A stretch of DNA of 64,000 nt from Bacteroidota bacterium (GTDB lineage: Bacteria; Bacteroidota; Bacteroidia; Chitinophagales; Chitinophagaceae). The translations under genes were made by a program, and so were the position numbers. This document shows, piece after piece, positions 9,599 to 18,877 of this stretch. Every line of letters starts with the position of its first letter. The first letter of the stretch is position 1. The notes beneath the pieces were generated by a model. It had not been told where the DNA came from. It saw only the letters and a list, made by a program, of their open reading frames with translations, and made no database searches. The stretch is taken from assembly GCA_947451115.1 (NCBI GenBank), contig CANFXV010000001.1:1-64000 (forward strand), read 5' to 3'.

Positions 9599-11134
9599 TT
9601 AAAATTTGGCAGGTGTGCCAAATTTGGGTATACTCTTTTTAATAAAAGTTCTCAAATGATCGGTGCTGGTCGCTAAATCTTCTTTGCGCAAATACATCAT
9701 ATGTCCACTGCGGTAACCTTCCCAAAACATTCTGTCTTGAATTTTTCCAGCAGGATCCATTTGCCACATATTGTATTTAGCATTGAAATAATCGCAGGCA
9801 CCATCATAATAACCAGACTGAACCAATAAATGTAAATAAGGATTTTGCATCATGGCTTGACGCAAATCATCGCCAGTATGGTTATTGGTATTGTCCCAAG
9901 GATGGGTTGGACCAAAAATATAATACTCTAAATCTGTTTTGTAACCCAACTCATCTCTCAAATACATATTGATCGCAGGCGTGAAAGAATGTTCCCAAGA
10001 AGTAAGCTCTGCATTGTAATCAGGACTATCACCTGCATCTAATTTATCCATGCCTATGTAACGAGAATCCAAGCGACCAACTGTTTTTCCTTTGTCTCTT
10101 AACAATTCTTTCCAGAAATAATCAAAAGGAATGGTCAAACTAAGTTGTGCTACTTCTGTTTCACCAATACCTGTATAACGAGCTACTTTTTTTACAATTT
10201 CTTTTTTCTTTTCTGCATTCAATGCACCACCTTGTGCAATGGCTGGAATTAATTCATTGACAGTAAACGCTTCTACCTCTGGTAAATAAGCGGTTAAGTC
10301 TTTGGATTGTAAATCAGCGGCCAATTTTTTATGGTACCAAGCAGTAGCTGCCATATAAGGAACACGCAAAGCAGCACTGGTAGGGCCTTCACGTTTAATA
10401 CCTAAATCGGTAGGGGATACCAATATCACACCATTCAAATACATCCAATGTCTGTTTTGTAATTCTAATGACAAACCAGAAACACGGGTAGTGCCATAAC
10501 TTTCTCCAATTAAAAATTTAGGAGAAGCCCAACGCTTTTGTCTAGCAACAAAAGCATTGATCCAGTCTGCTAAATATTTAATGTCTGCATTGACGCCAAA
10601 AAATTTAGAAACAGGTACTGACTTATCTAAAATTCTAGAGAAGCCTGTATTCACTGGATCTATATACACAATATCTGCTGCATCTAAAATTGAATTAGGG
10701 TTGTCTTCGAATCCATAAGGTTGAATAGGATAACCTTCGTCATCAATTTTTAATTTCTTTGGGCTGGTATAACCTAAGTGCATCCAAACACTGGCGGTAC
10801 CTGGTCCTCCATTAAAAGAAATCACCAAGGGACGCTCGTCTTTATTCGTCACATCCGTACGTTCGTAATAAATATAAAATACACCAGCAATGGCTTTACC
10901 ATCCTCATCCCAAACAGGCATGGTACCAGAAACTACTTTATAGGGCACTTTCTGACCTTTAATAGTGATTTCACCTTTGTTTTCTGTTTTGGCTTCTAAA
11001 GAAAGCTCGCGTTTAAAATTTGGGTTTTTGTCCTCAGATTTTACTTTTGCACTTGACTCCTCTGCTCCTGGCTTTTGGGCTTGTACCACCATGGCCAAAG
11101 CAATCAACAAATAAGTAAATAGTTGTTTTTTCAT
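9599..11134 (-). CDS. S10 family serine carboxypeptidase-like protein
   Basis: NGGPGTASVWMHLG, GESYGTTRVSGL catalytic motifs; signal peptide MKKQLFTYLLIALAMVVQAQ. Confidence 0.9.
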   Translation of the reverse strand: MKKQLFTYLLIALAMVVQAQKPGAEESSAKVKSEDKNPNFKRELSLEAKTENKGEITIKGQKVPYKVVSGTMPVWDEDGKAIAGVFYIYYERTDVTNKDERPLVISFNGGPGTASVWMHLGYTSPKKLKIDDEGYPIQPYGFEDNPNSILDAADIVYIDPVNTGFSRILDKSVPVSKFFGVNADIKYLADWINAFVARQKRWASPKFLIGESYGTTRVSGLSLELQNRHWMYLNGVILVSPTDLGIKREGPTSAALRVPYMAATAWYHKKLAADLQSKDLTAYLPEVEAFTVNELIPAIAQGGALNAEKKKEIVKKVARYTGIGETEVAQLSLTIPFDYFWKELLRDKGKTVGRLDSRYIGMDKLDAGDSPDYNAELTSWEHSFTPAINMYLRDELGYKTDLEYYIFGPTHPWDNTNNHTGDDLRQAMMQNPYLHLLVQSGYYDGACDYFNAKYNMWQMDPAGKIQDRMFWEGYRSGHMMYLRKEDLATSTDHLRTFIKKSIPKFGTPAKF

Positions 11135-11277
11135 AATTCTATTTTTAGGGAATGAATTTTTGTACAGCTAAATATACATCATAATTGTAGGTTTTTTAAA
11201 CCCCTTATATAATTATTTATTTAGGCAGTATTTGTGTAATTTAGAGCGAGGAAAAATTGCCCTATAAATTTGTAAGG

Positions 11278-11850
11278 ATGTCCCAAAACCAACAGAAAGT
11301 AATTATTTTAACCGCTCCATCCGGGGCAGGTAAAACTTCTATTGCTGCTTATTTATTAAAGACAATGCCTTTGTTGTCCTTTTCGGTTTCCGCTACTACG
11401 CGCGCGCCTAGGGGCCTTGAAAAAGATGGAGTAGAATATCATTTTATTTCCTTAGCCCAATTTGAAGGATACATCTACCAAGATGAATTTTTAGAATATG
11501 AGATGGTCTATGAAGGCGTCTATTATGGTACTTTAAAATCAGAATTAACCCGCATCTGGAACCTAGGAAAAATTCCTGTTTTAGACATCGATGTCAAAGG
11601 AGCCATTAAAGTACAAAAGCAATTGGGGACCAACTGTTTGTCCATCTTTATCATGCCTCCCTCTATTGAAGTTTTAAGAGAAAGATTGGAAAATAGAAAA
11701 ACAGAAAGCGCCGAAAGCATTCAAGTTAGATTAGACAAAGCGGCCTATGAAATTAGTTTTAGTAAGGAATTTAAGGTGACTATTAAAAATGAAGTACTAG
11801 CTACTGCATGTACCGAAACTGAAAAAGTAATTTTAGATTTTTTAGTGTAA
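11278..11850 (+). CDS. gmk: guanylate kinase
   Basis: TAPSGAGKTSIAAYLL, SVSATTRAPRGLEKDGVEYHFIS. Confidence 0.95.
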   Translation: MSQNQQKVIILTAPSGAGKTSIAAYLLKTMPLLSFSVSATTRAPRGLEKDGVEYHFISLAQFEGYIYQDEFLEYEMVYEGVYYGTLKSELTRIWNLGKIPVLDIDVKGAIKVQKQLGTNCLSIFIMPPSIEVLRERLENRKTESAESIQVRLDKAAYEISFSKEFKVTIKNEVLATACTETEKVILDFLV

Positions 11851-11885
11851 ATAAATGGTGTTCTTAAAATAATAAATTTTTTAAA

Positions 11886-12704
11886 ATGTCTCTACAAGGA
11901 AAAACTGTTTTTATCACAGGTGGTAGCAGGGGAATTGGAAAAGCGATGGCTTTAAAATTAGCAGCGGCTGGTGCCAATATTGTGATTGCAGCAAAATCGG
12001 TACAAGAAGATCCACGTTTAGGAGGCACTATTTTTTCTGCCGCTGCCGAAGTAGAAGCCTTGGGGGTAAAGGCTTTGGCTGTACAAGTGGACATTAGAGA
12101 CGAAGCACAAATTACTGCGGCCATTCAACAAACGGTGGAAAAATTTGGAGGGATTGACATCGTCATTAATAATGCTAGCGCCATTCAATTGACAGATACT
12201 GCCAATACGCCTAGTAAAAGATTTGATTTAATGCACAGCATCAATGTACGTGGTACATTTTTAGTGGTACAACATGCTTTGCCTTATCTAAAAAAATCTA
12301 CCCATGCACATATTTTAACCTTATCTCCTCCCATTAATATGGCCCCCAAATGGTTGGGACCCCATGTGGCTTATACCATTTCAAAATACGATATGAGTAT
12401 GTTAACCTTGGGTTGGGCGGAAGAATTTAAAGAAGATAATATTGCTTGTAATTCCTTGTGGCCCCGCACCACCATTGATACTGCTGCCGTAAGAAATTTA
12501 TTAGGCGGCGAAATGTTGGCCAATATGAGTCGAACACCTGCGATTATCGCCGACGCCGCCTTATTTATTTTAAGTAAAGAAAAATTAGCCTACACTGGTA
12601 AAACCTTTATTGACGAAGAAGTATTGGCAGCAGAGGGTATCAGCGATTTAGCGCATTATTCAGTAGTGCCTGGTGCAAAATTATTTTACGATTTATTTTT
12701 ATAA
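11886..12704 (+). CDS. SDR family oxidoreductase (HSDL2-like)
   Basis: TGGSRGIGKAMALKLA, NNASAIQL, YTISKYDMS. Confidence 0.85.
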   Translation: MSLQGKTVFITGGSRGIGKAMALKLAAAGANIVIAAKSVQEDPRLGGTIFSAAAEVEALGVKALAVQVDIRDEAQITAAIQQTVEKFGGIDIVINNASAIQLTDTANTPSKRFDLMHSINVRGTFLVVQHALPYLKKSTHAHILTLSPPINMAPKWLGPHVAYTISKYDMSMLTLGWAEEFKEDNIACNSLWPRTTIDTAAVRNLLGGEMLANMSRTPAIIADAALFILSKEKLAYTGKTFIDEEVLAAEGISDLAHYSVVPGAKLFYDLFL

Positions 12705-12745
12705 TATTTTATAACCATTTTTTATTTCAATTTAAATAAACAAGT

Positions 12746-14209
12746 ATGAAAAGAATTTTATTAATGGCATTGGTGTTGATGAGCTTACAGGTAGTAGCGC
12801 AGAAGAAAAATAAAGTTGATCCTGCAACACAACAAGTAAATGCGAATAAAGAAGCTGCGTTACTTGCTTTGAATAATGCTTATGAAGCAGATAAAAAAAC
12901 TGCTTTGCAAATATGGGAATATGCAGAAGTGGGCTATAAAGAAAATAAAAGCGCCGCCTTGCATGTACAAAATTTAAAGGCAGCAGGCTTTTCAGTAGAA
13001 ACAGGCGTTGCTGAAATTCCAACAGCCTTTGTGGCTACTTATGGTTCTGGTGCTCCAGTGATTGGCATTTTAGCTGAGTATGATGCCCTTCCAGGTTTAG
13101 CACAAACAGCTAGTCCTGAAAAAAATCCTATCGCTGGTAAAAATGCTGGCCATGGTTGTGGTCATCATTTATTTGGAACCGCATCAGTAGGCGCTGGTAT
13201 TGCGATCAAAGAATTAATTGCTTCAGGAAAATTAAAAGGGACCATCAAGGTGTATGGCTGTCCTGCAGAAGAAGGTGGTAGCGGTAAAGTGTATATGGTG
13301 CGTGCTGGTTTATTTAATGGCGTAGATGCTGTGATACATTGGCATCCAGGCAATGTCAATGAAGTTACTTTAAGAAGTGCCTTAGCCAATAAGTCTGCAA
13401 AATTTAGATTTTATGGAATTTCTGCGCACGCAGCAGCGTCTCCAGAACAAGGTCGCTCTGCCTTAGATGCAGTAGAAGCCATGGACAATATGGTGAATAT
13501 GATGCGCGAACACATTCCTCAAGAAACACGCATTCATTATATTATTACCAATGGTGGTAAGGCACCCAATGTAGTGCCTGATTTTGCAGAAGTATATTAT
13601 TATGTGCGTCATCCTAAACGTGACCAAGCAGTAAGTATTTTTGATAGAGTGGTGAAAGCCGCAGAAGGTGCCGCAGTTGGAACTGGTACTACCATGAAAT
13701 ATGAAATTATTGGTGGCACACATGATTTATTATTGAATAGAACCCTTGCAGAAACCATGCAAGCCAATTTAGAAAAAGTGGGTGGCGTTACTTATTCGGA
13801 TCAAGAAAAAGCATTTGGTGCCAAAGTACAATCCACATTTTTTAGTCAAGCACCTCCTTTAGAAGAAGCTTCCACCATAAAACCTTTGAAAGAAGTAAGT
13901 GATGCCGGCGGTGGATCTACAGATGTAGGTGATGTTAGTTATGTATTGCCTACAGTGGGTATGAGTGCAGCTACTTGGGTACCCGGCACACCAGCACATA
14001 GTTGGCAAGCAGTGGCTTGTGGCGGAACTGAAATTGGGACCAAAGGAATGCTAGTTGCTAGCAAAACAATGGCCATGACTGCTGTAGATTTATTTAGTAG
14101 CCCCGCCTTGATCAAACAAGCATCGGATGAATTTAAAAAAGCAAAAGGAAACTATAATTATAAAGCATTGTTAGGCGATCGTAAACCTGCGTTGAATTAT
14201 AGAGATTAG
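12746..14209 (+). CDS. M20 family amidohydrolase (AbgB-like)
   Basis: GHGCGHHLFGTASVGAGIA, GCPAEEGGSGKVYM; signal peptide. Confidence 0.88.
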   Translation: MKRILLMALVLMSLQVVAQKKNKVDPATQQVNANKEAALLALNNAYEADKKTALQIWEYAEVGYKENKSAALHVQNLKAAGFSVETGVAEIPTAFVATYGSGAPVIGILAEYDALPGLAQTASPEKNPIAGKNAGHGCGHHLFGTASVGAGIAIKELIASGKLKGTIKVYGCPAEEGGSGKVYMVRAGLFNGVDAVIHWHPGNVNEVTLRSALANKSAKFRFYGISAHAAASPEQGRSALDAVEAMDNMVNMMREHIPQETRIHYIITNGGKAPNVVPDFAEVYYYVRHPKRDQAVSIFDRVVKAAEGAAVGTGTTMKYEIIGGTHDLLLNRTLAETMQANLEKVGGVTYSDQEKAFGAKVQSTFFSQAPPLEEASTIKPLKEVSDAGGGSTDVGDVSYVLPTVGMSAATWVPGTPAHSWQAVACGGTEIGTKGMLVASKTMAMTAVDLFSSPALIKQASDEFKKAKGNYNYKALLGDRKPALNYRD

Positions 14210-14211
14210 TT

Positions 14212-14251
14212 AGTAAAAGAAGCGTAATAAAAAATTTACGCTTCTTTTACT
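14212..14251 (+). terminator. perfect 16-bp inverted repeat, terminator of the M20 gene
   Basis: AGTAAAAGAAGCGTAA/TTACGCTTCTTTTACT starting 2 nt after the stop codon. Confidence 0.7.
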
Positions 14252-14285
14252 TTAACCTCTTATGATTTCTTCAAGGCAACTAAAT

Positions 14286-14315
14286 AAAAAGGAGAACCCG
14301 AGGGTTCTCCTTTTT
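14286..14315. terminator. intrinsic terminator, A/T-tract flanked
   Basis: AAAAAGGAGAACCC GA GGGTTCTCCTTTTT. Confidence 0.85.
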
Positions 14316-14334
14316 TAAAATCATAAGAGGGTAA

Positions 14335-14370
14335 CAGATTAAGTGCTATATTTCAAAAGCACTTAATCTG
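14335..14370 (-). repeat. perfect 13-bp inverted repeat overlapping the lysS stop codon
   Basis: CAGATTAAGTGCT (14335-14347) / AGCACTTAATCTG (14358-14370). Confidence 0.85.
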
Positions 14371-15886
14371 TGCCATTCTCCGGGCGCATTTGAGGGAAGA
14401 ACAACACATCTTGAATAGAAGGTTGGTTCAACATCATCATGCATAATCTATCTATACCAATGCCAATACCTGAAGTAGGTGGCATGCCGTATTCTAGTGC
14501 TCTTAAAAAATCATGATCTATAAACATGGCTTCATCATCGCCACGCTCCATTAAGCCTAATTGCTCTTCAAAACGCTTGCGTTGATCTATTGGATCGTTT
14601 AACTCTGTATAAGCGTTCGCTAATTCTTTTCCATTCACCATTAATTCAAAACGCTCTACCAGGCCTTCCTTACTACGATGCTTTTTAGTAAGCGGACTCA
14701 TTTCAATAGGGTAGTCAATAATAAAAGTGGGTTGTATGTATTTGGGTTCGCTGCTGGCTCCAAAAATTTCATCTATTAATTTACCCTTTCCAATCGTAGG
14801 GGCTACTTCGATATGTAATTTTTTACAAACCTCTCTTAAGGCAGCCTCGTCCATGCCCGTAATATCAATACCTGTATTTTCTTGGATGGCTTCAATAATA
14901 CTAATACGTCTGAATGGTGCTTTAAAATTAATGGTTTTATCCCCCACCGTTAATTCGGTTTTTCCGTGTAAGGTGAGCGCAATTTTTTCAAACAATTGCT
15001 CGGTAATTTCCATCATCCATAAATAATCTTTGTACGCTGTATACCATTCTAAAACGGTAAACTCTGGATTATGCGTACGGTCCATTCCTTCATTTCTAAA
15101 ATTTCTACTAAACTCATACACCCATTCAAATCCTCCAACGATTAATCTTTTCAAATACAATTCATTGGCGATACGTAAATAAAAAGGCACATCCAATGCA
15201 TTGTGGTGGGTAGCAAAAGGCCTTGCTGCTGCACCTCCTGGGATGGCTTGTAAAACTGGGGTATCTACTTCTAAGGCACCACGACTATTTAAAAATTCAC
15301 GAATGGTAGACACCAATAAAGTTCTTTTTACAAAAGTTTCTTTCACCGCTGGATTGATGATTAAATCGGCATAGCGTTGACGATACCTGAATTCAGGATC
15401 GGTGACTGCATCAAAGACATTGCCTTCCTCGTCTCTTTTAACTACTGGCAATGGTTTTAAAGATTTGGCCAATAAAGTAACGGTGCTTGAATGAACCGAT
15501 GTTTCTCCAGTCTTGGTAATAAATACATAACCCGTAGATCCAATAATGTCTCCAAGGTCCATCCCGTTTTTTGTAAGGGCCTCCCAATAAGACTTGTCCT
15601 CGCCTGGGCAAATTTCATCTCTCTTTATATATAGTTGTAAAATCCCCTTATCGTCTTGTATTTTAACAAAAAGCACTTTACCCTTATCATTTACACTCAT
15701 AATTCTTCCTGCTACACATACTGCAGCAAATTGCTCTTTATTTTCTTCTGTGTAGTTGGCCTTGATATCATTTGAATAATGGGTCACAGGATACAAAGGA
15801 GCTGGATAGGGGTCGATGCCCGCAGCTTCTAAATGCTGTAATTTTTCACGTCTTATTATTTCCTGTTCTGATAGCGATTGACTCAT
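14363..15886 (-). CDS. lysS: lysine--tRNA ligase (class II)
   Basis: MSQSLSEQEIIRREKLQHLEAAGIDPYP; FRNEGMDRTHNPEFTVLEWY; GIGIGIDRLCMMM; start corrected to internal ATG. Confidence 0.95.
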   Translation of the reverse strand: MSQSLSEQEIIRREKLQHLEAAGIDPYPAPLYPVTHYSNDIKANYTEENKEQFAAVCVAGRIMSVNDKGKVLFVKIQDDKGILQLYIKRDEICPGEDKSYWEALTKNGMDLGDIIGSTGYVFITKTGETSVHSSTVTLLAKSLKPLPVVKRDEEGNVFDAVTDPEFRYRQRYADLIINPAVKETFVKRTLLVSTIREFLNSRGALEVDTPVLQAIPGGAAARPFATHHNALDVPFYLRIANELYLKRLIVGGFEWVYEFSRNFRNEGMDRTHNPEFTVLEWYTAYKDYLWMMEITEQLFEKIALTLHGKTELTVGDKTINFKAPFRRISIIEAIQENTGIDITGMDEAALREVCKKLHIEVAPTIGKGKLIDEIFGASSEPKYIQPTFIIDYPIEMSPLTKKHRSKEGLVERFELMVNGKELANAYTELNDPIDQRKRFEEQLGLMERGDDEAMFIDHDFLRALEYGMPPTSGIGIGIDRLCMMMLNQPSIQDVLFFPQMRPENGTD

Positions 15887-15928
15887 TGATAGTATATTAT
15901 TAGTGCAAAAGTAAAACTTAGCTGTCAA

Positions 15929-16510
15929 TTAACGAAAGAAGCCTTCTTGTACCTCCTCTGGACTTAAACTAATAAGGTCACCTGGCATCATGCCTTGTAT
16001 CGTAAATAGGCCTATTTGCGCTCGAATTAAGCGTAATACGGGAAATTGAACCGATGCAAACATTTTTCGGACCTGTCTATTCTTTCCTTCTATTAATTCA
16101 ATTTCTACCCAAGAAGTAGGAATATTTTTTCTAAATCGAATGGGTGGATTTCTTTCAGGTACCGCTACCGGGGCTTCTAATAGGGCAAGACGCGCGGGCT
16201 TTGTTTTGAACACTACTCCATTAATATTAATAGATACTCCTTGTGTAAGCTTTGCAATGGCTTCATGGGTGATTTCCCCTTCTACTTGAACCCAATATAT
16301 TCTTGCATGTTCAAATTGTGGATGAAGTAATTGATGATTCAATTTGGAATCATTGCTTAAGAACAATAAACCCTCACTGTCATAATCTAATCTACCAATG
16401 GGATATACATCTTTAGGTACCTCTACTATATCCTTCAAGCACAACTTGCCCTCTGTAGAAGTAAATTGACTTAATACTTGAAAGGGTTTGTATATTAAAT
16501 AATGATTGAT
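15929..16510 (-). CDS. 23S/16S rRNA pseudouridine synthase (RsuA/RluB/RluE family), start codon non-canonical or missing
   Basis: PIGRLDYDSEGLLFLSND core; frame upstream of the TTG at 16444 reads FINHYLIYKPFQVLSQFTSTEGK with no ATG/GTG/TTG before the stop at 16528. Confidence 0.85.
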   Translation of the reverse strand: MNHYLIYKPFQVLSQFTSTEGKLCLKDIVEVPKDVYPIGRLDYDSEGLLFLSNDSKLNHQLLHPQFEHARIYWVQVEGEITHEAIAKLTQGVSININGVVFKTKPARLALLEAPVAVPERNPPIRFRKNIPTSWVEIELIEGKNRQVRKMFASVQFPVLRLIRAQIGLFTIQGMMPGDLISLSPEEVQEGFFR

Positions 16511-16527
16511 AAAATAAAAGTTTCTTT

Positions 16528-16560
16528 AAAAACAAAGTCCCCCTGAATGCTCAAGAGGAC
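16528..16560 (-). terminator. intrinsic terminator
   Basis: Minus strand GTCCTCTTGA-GCAT-TCAGGGGGAC (10 bp with G:U pairs) followed by TTTGTTTTT. Confidence 0.75.
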
Positions 16561-16606
16561 CTCGTATATAGATGGGTTAGTAAGTACGGGAATCAGATTC
16601 CCTTCA
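16528..16606 (-). ncRNA. candidate short ncRNA or leader/attenuator
   Basis: Promoter-like TTTG-N19-TAATATTG upstream, 5' hairpin GGGAATctgATTCCC, 3' terminator; about 80 nt. Confidence 0.45.
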
Positions 16607-16637
16607 CAATATTAATTATACTTTTTTCTAATTCAAA
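16607..16637 (-). promoter_or_regulatory. putative Bacteroidota-type promoter (-33 TTTG, -7 TAATATTG, 19-nt spacer)
   Basis: Minus strand ...TTTTTTG aattagaaaaaagtataat TAATATTG. Confidence 0.45.
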
Positions 16638-16946
16638 AAATATTTTAAACAAATTTATTGACGTTATCCACAATTGGGCAAAATTGATGATCATTTAAAA
16701 TTTAATTTATGGATGATGAACTCAAGTTATTAAAAATATTTTCATGATTAATTTTTTTTAGAATTAATTGAAACATTGATGAATAAAGCGTTTCAGAAGA
16801 TGCCTTTTTTTAATTTTATTTACTTAACTTATAAATAAAACTGTGGGCACGGTAGCCAAACTGGTCTTTTTTTATACATAAAATGGGTAAAAAGATTTTT
16901 TTACAAAAAACCCTTGTTACCTTTGATTTAGGCCAAAAACATACTT

Positions 16947-17891
16947 ATGAAGCTCCCAGCACCTATTTCGGTACAATGGTTGTCAAGTTTTACGAACGCT
17001 GAAATTATAGGAAATACGCAATTAGAAATTACTGGTGTGAATGAAATTCATCAAGTAGAAATGGGTGATATTGTTTTTGTAGATCATCCAAAATATTATG
17101 CTACTTGTTTAAATAGTGCTGCTACTTGTATCATCATCAATAATAAAGAAGTAAGCATCCCAGCGGGTAAGGCTTTATTGTTTTGTGCCGATCCATTTGA
17201 AGCCTATACTAAAATTGTGCAACATTTTAAACCTTTCATCGTATCAGATGATGCTATAAGTAAAGAAGCCATTATTGGTACGGGCACTATTGTGATGCCC
17301 CATGTTTTTATTGGTCCGGGCGTAGTGATTGGAAAAAATTGTGTGATTTATCCAAATGTAACCCTACTCCCTGATACCATTATCGGGGATGAAGTAATTA
17401 TACAAGCAGGTACAGTGATTGGTAGCGATGCTTTTTATTACAATACCAAAAAAAATCGTCCTGCCTGGTATAAAAAAATGCCTAGTTGTGGTAGAGTAAT
17501 TATTGAAGACAAAGTAGAAATTGGCGCCAATTGTACTATTGACAAAGGCGTTAGCGGAGACACTATTATAGGTATGGGCACTAAAATGGACAATATGGTG
17601 CATATTGGTCACGACACTCAAATTGAGGCCAATTGTTTGTTTGCTGCACAAGTAGGTGTAGCCGGTGGAGTTAAAATTAAAGCAGGCGTCACCATTTGGG
17701 GCCAAGCCGGGGTGGGTAAAACCTTAACCATTGGTGAGAATGCCACCTTATTGGCAAGAACTGGCGTAGTTGGAGATATCGAAGGCAATAAAGTTTACAT
17801 GGGATTCCCTGCCGAAGAAGCAAGCATCAAAAGAAGAGAATTGGTTTGGATCAAACGTATTCCACAGCTTTGGAAAAAAATGATGGAATAG
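16947..17891 (+). CDS. lpxD: UDP-3-O-acylglucosamine N-acyltransferase (LpxD)-like
   Basis: Left-handed beta-helix hexapeptide repeats; GSDAFYYN, NMVHIGHDTQI; LpxD-type N-terminal domain. Confidence 0.8.
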   Translation: MKLPAPISVQWLSSFTNAEIIGNTQLEITGVNEIHQVEMGDIVFVDHPKYYATCLNSAATCIIINNKEVSIPAGKALLFCADPFEAYTKIVQHFKPFIVSDDAISKEAIIGTGTIVMPHVFIGPGVVIGKNCVIYPNVTLLPDTIIGDEVIIQAGTVIGSDAFYYNTKKNRPAWYKKMPSCGRVIIEDKVEIGANCTIDKGVSGDTIIGMGTKMDNMVHIGHDTQIEANCLFAAQVGVAGGVKIKAGVTIWGQAGVGKTLTIGENATLLARTGVVGDIEGNKVYMGFPAEEASIKRRELVWIKRIPQLWKKMME

Positions 17892-17892
17892 C

Positions 17893-18870
17893 CTAGGCTA
17901 GATGATGGAGTTTCTTTAGCTCAGCACAAACTCTGTTGATGGTCGTATCCATCGAACGATATTTAAAATTAGGAAAGGCCTTTAAGAATTTCTCATTATT
18001 AAAATGAACTACAGCCTGAGCAGTAGCCGCTGTTTCTTTGGTCAGCAAAGGTGTTTTGCCCGTAAGCATTCCTTTTAATGCTTCTAATCTCCAAACTATG
18101 GCTGCCAATAGTGGTGTTACTTTTCTATGAGGTGGTCTTTTATTAAATGCTTGCGCAATTTTAGTAAATACAGTTTGATAGCTTAAATTTTCTGCACTAA
18201 TTACATAGCGTTGTCCAGTAATGGGACTGTCCATTAACAATTGCATCGAATCAATCACATCCAATACATCTACAAATCCACTCACCCCCTTTGTATACCA
18301 AGGAAATTGATCATAAGCAGATTTGAAAATTTCAGAAGATCCCTTGGTCCAATCACCAGCGCCAAAAATAATCACTGGATTCACAATGGCTACATTCAAA
18401 CCTTCGCCCATGCCACGCCATACTTCCATTTCTGCTAAATATTTAGATTGTCCATACACGCTATTACTGGTAGCGGCTGTCCAATTCATACTTTCATCAA
18501 TCGCAACATCTTCTCGGATTCGACCCAAGGCAGCTACAGAACTTACGAAGACCAATTTATCAATTTGTTTTTCGATGCAAAGATTCACCACATTGGCCGT
18601 GCCTTCTTGATTGGCCTTGATCATACGTGCCGCCTGGCTGGGCACAAAAGAGACAATGGCAGCACAGTGATACACTTGACGCACCCCTTCCATGGCTTGC
18701 GCTAAAGAAACAATATCTAATAAATCTCCTGCCACCCATTTTACTTTTTCTGCACCTTCAAATGCAGGTATTTCTTTTCTGTACAAGGCAGTGACTACTT
18801 TGTTCTTAGCAATTAATGATTGAATTAAATTCGATCCCACTAAACCACTCGCGCCTGTAACAAATATCAT
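17893..18870 (-). CDS. NAD-dependent epimerase/dehydratase (dihydroflavonol reductase-like)
   Basis: MIFVTGASGLVGSNLIQSL, FVSSVAALG, YGQSKYLAE. Confidence 0.88.
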   Translation of the reverse strand: MIFVTGASGLVGSNLIQSLIAKNKVVTALYRKEIPAFEGAEKVKWVAGDLLDIVSLAQAMEGVRQVYHCAAIVSFVPSQAARMIKANQEGTANVVNLCIEKQIDKLVFVSSVAALGRIREDVAIDESMNWTAATSNSVYGQSKYLAEMEVWRGMGEGLNVAIVNPVIIFGAGDWTKGSSEIFKSAYDQFPWYTKGVSGFVDVLDVIDSMQLLMDSPITGQRYVISAENLSYQTVFTKIAQAFNKRPPHRKVTPLLAAIVWRLEALKGMLTGKTPLLTKETAATAQAVVHFNNEKFLKAFPNFKYRSMDTTINRVCAELKKLHHLA

Positions 18871-18877
18871 GGAGTTT

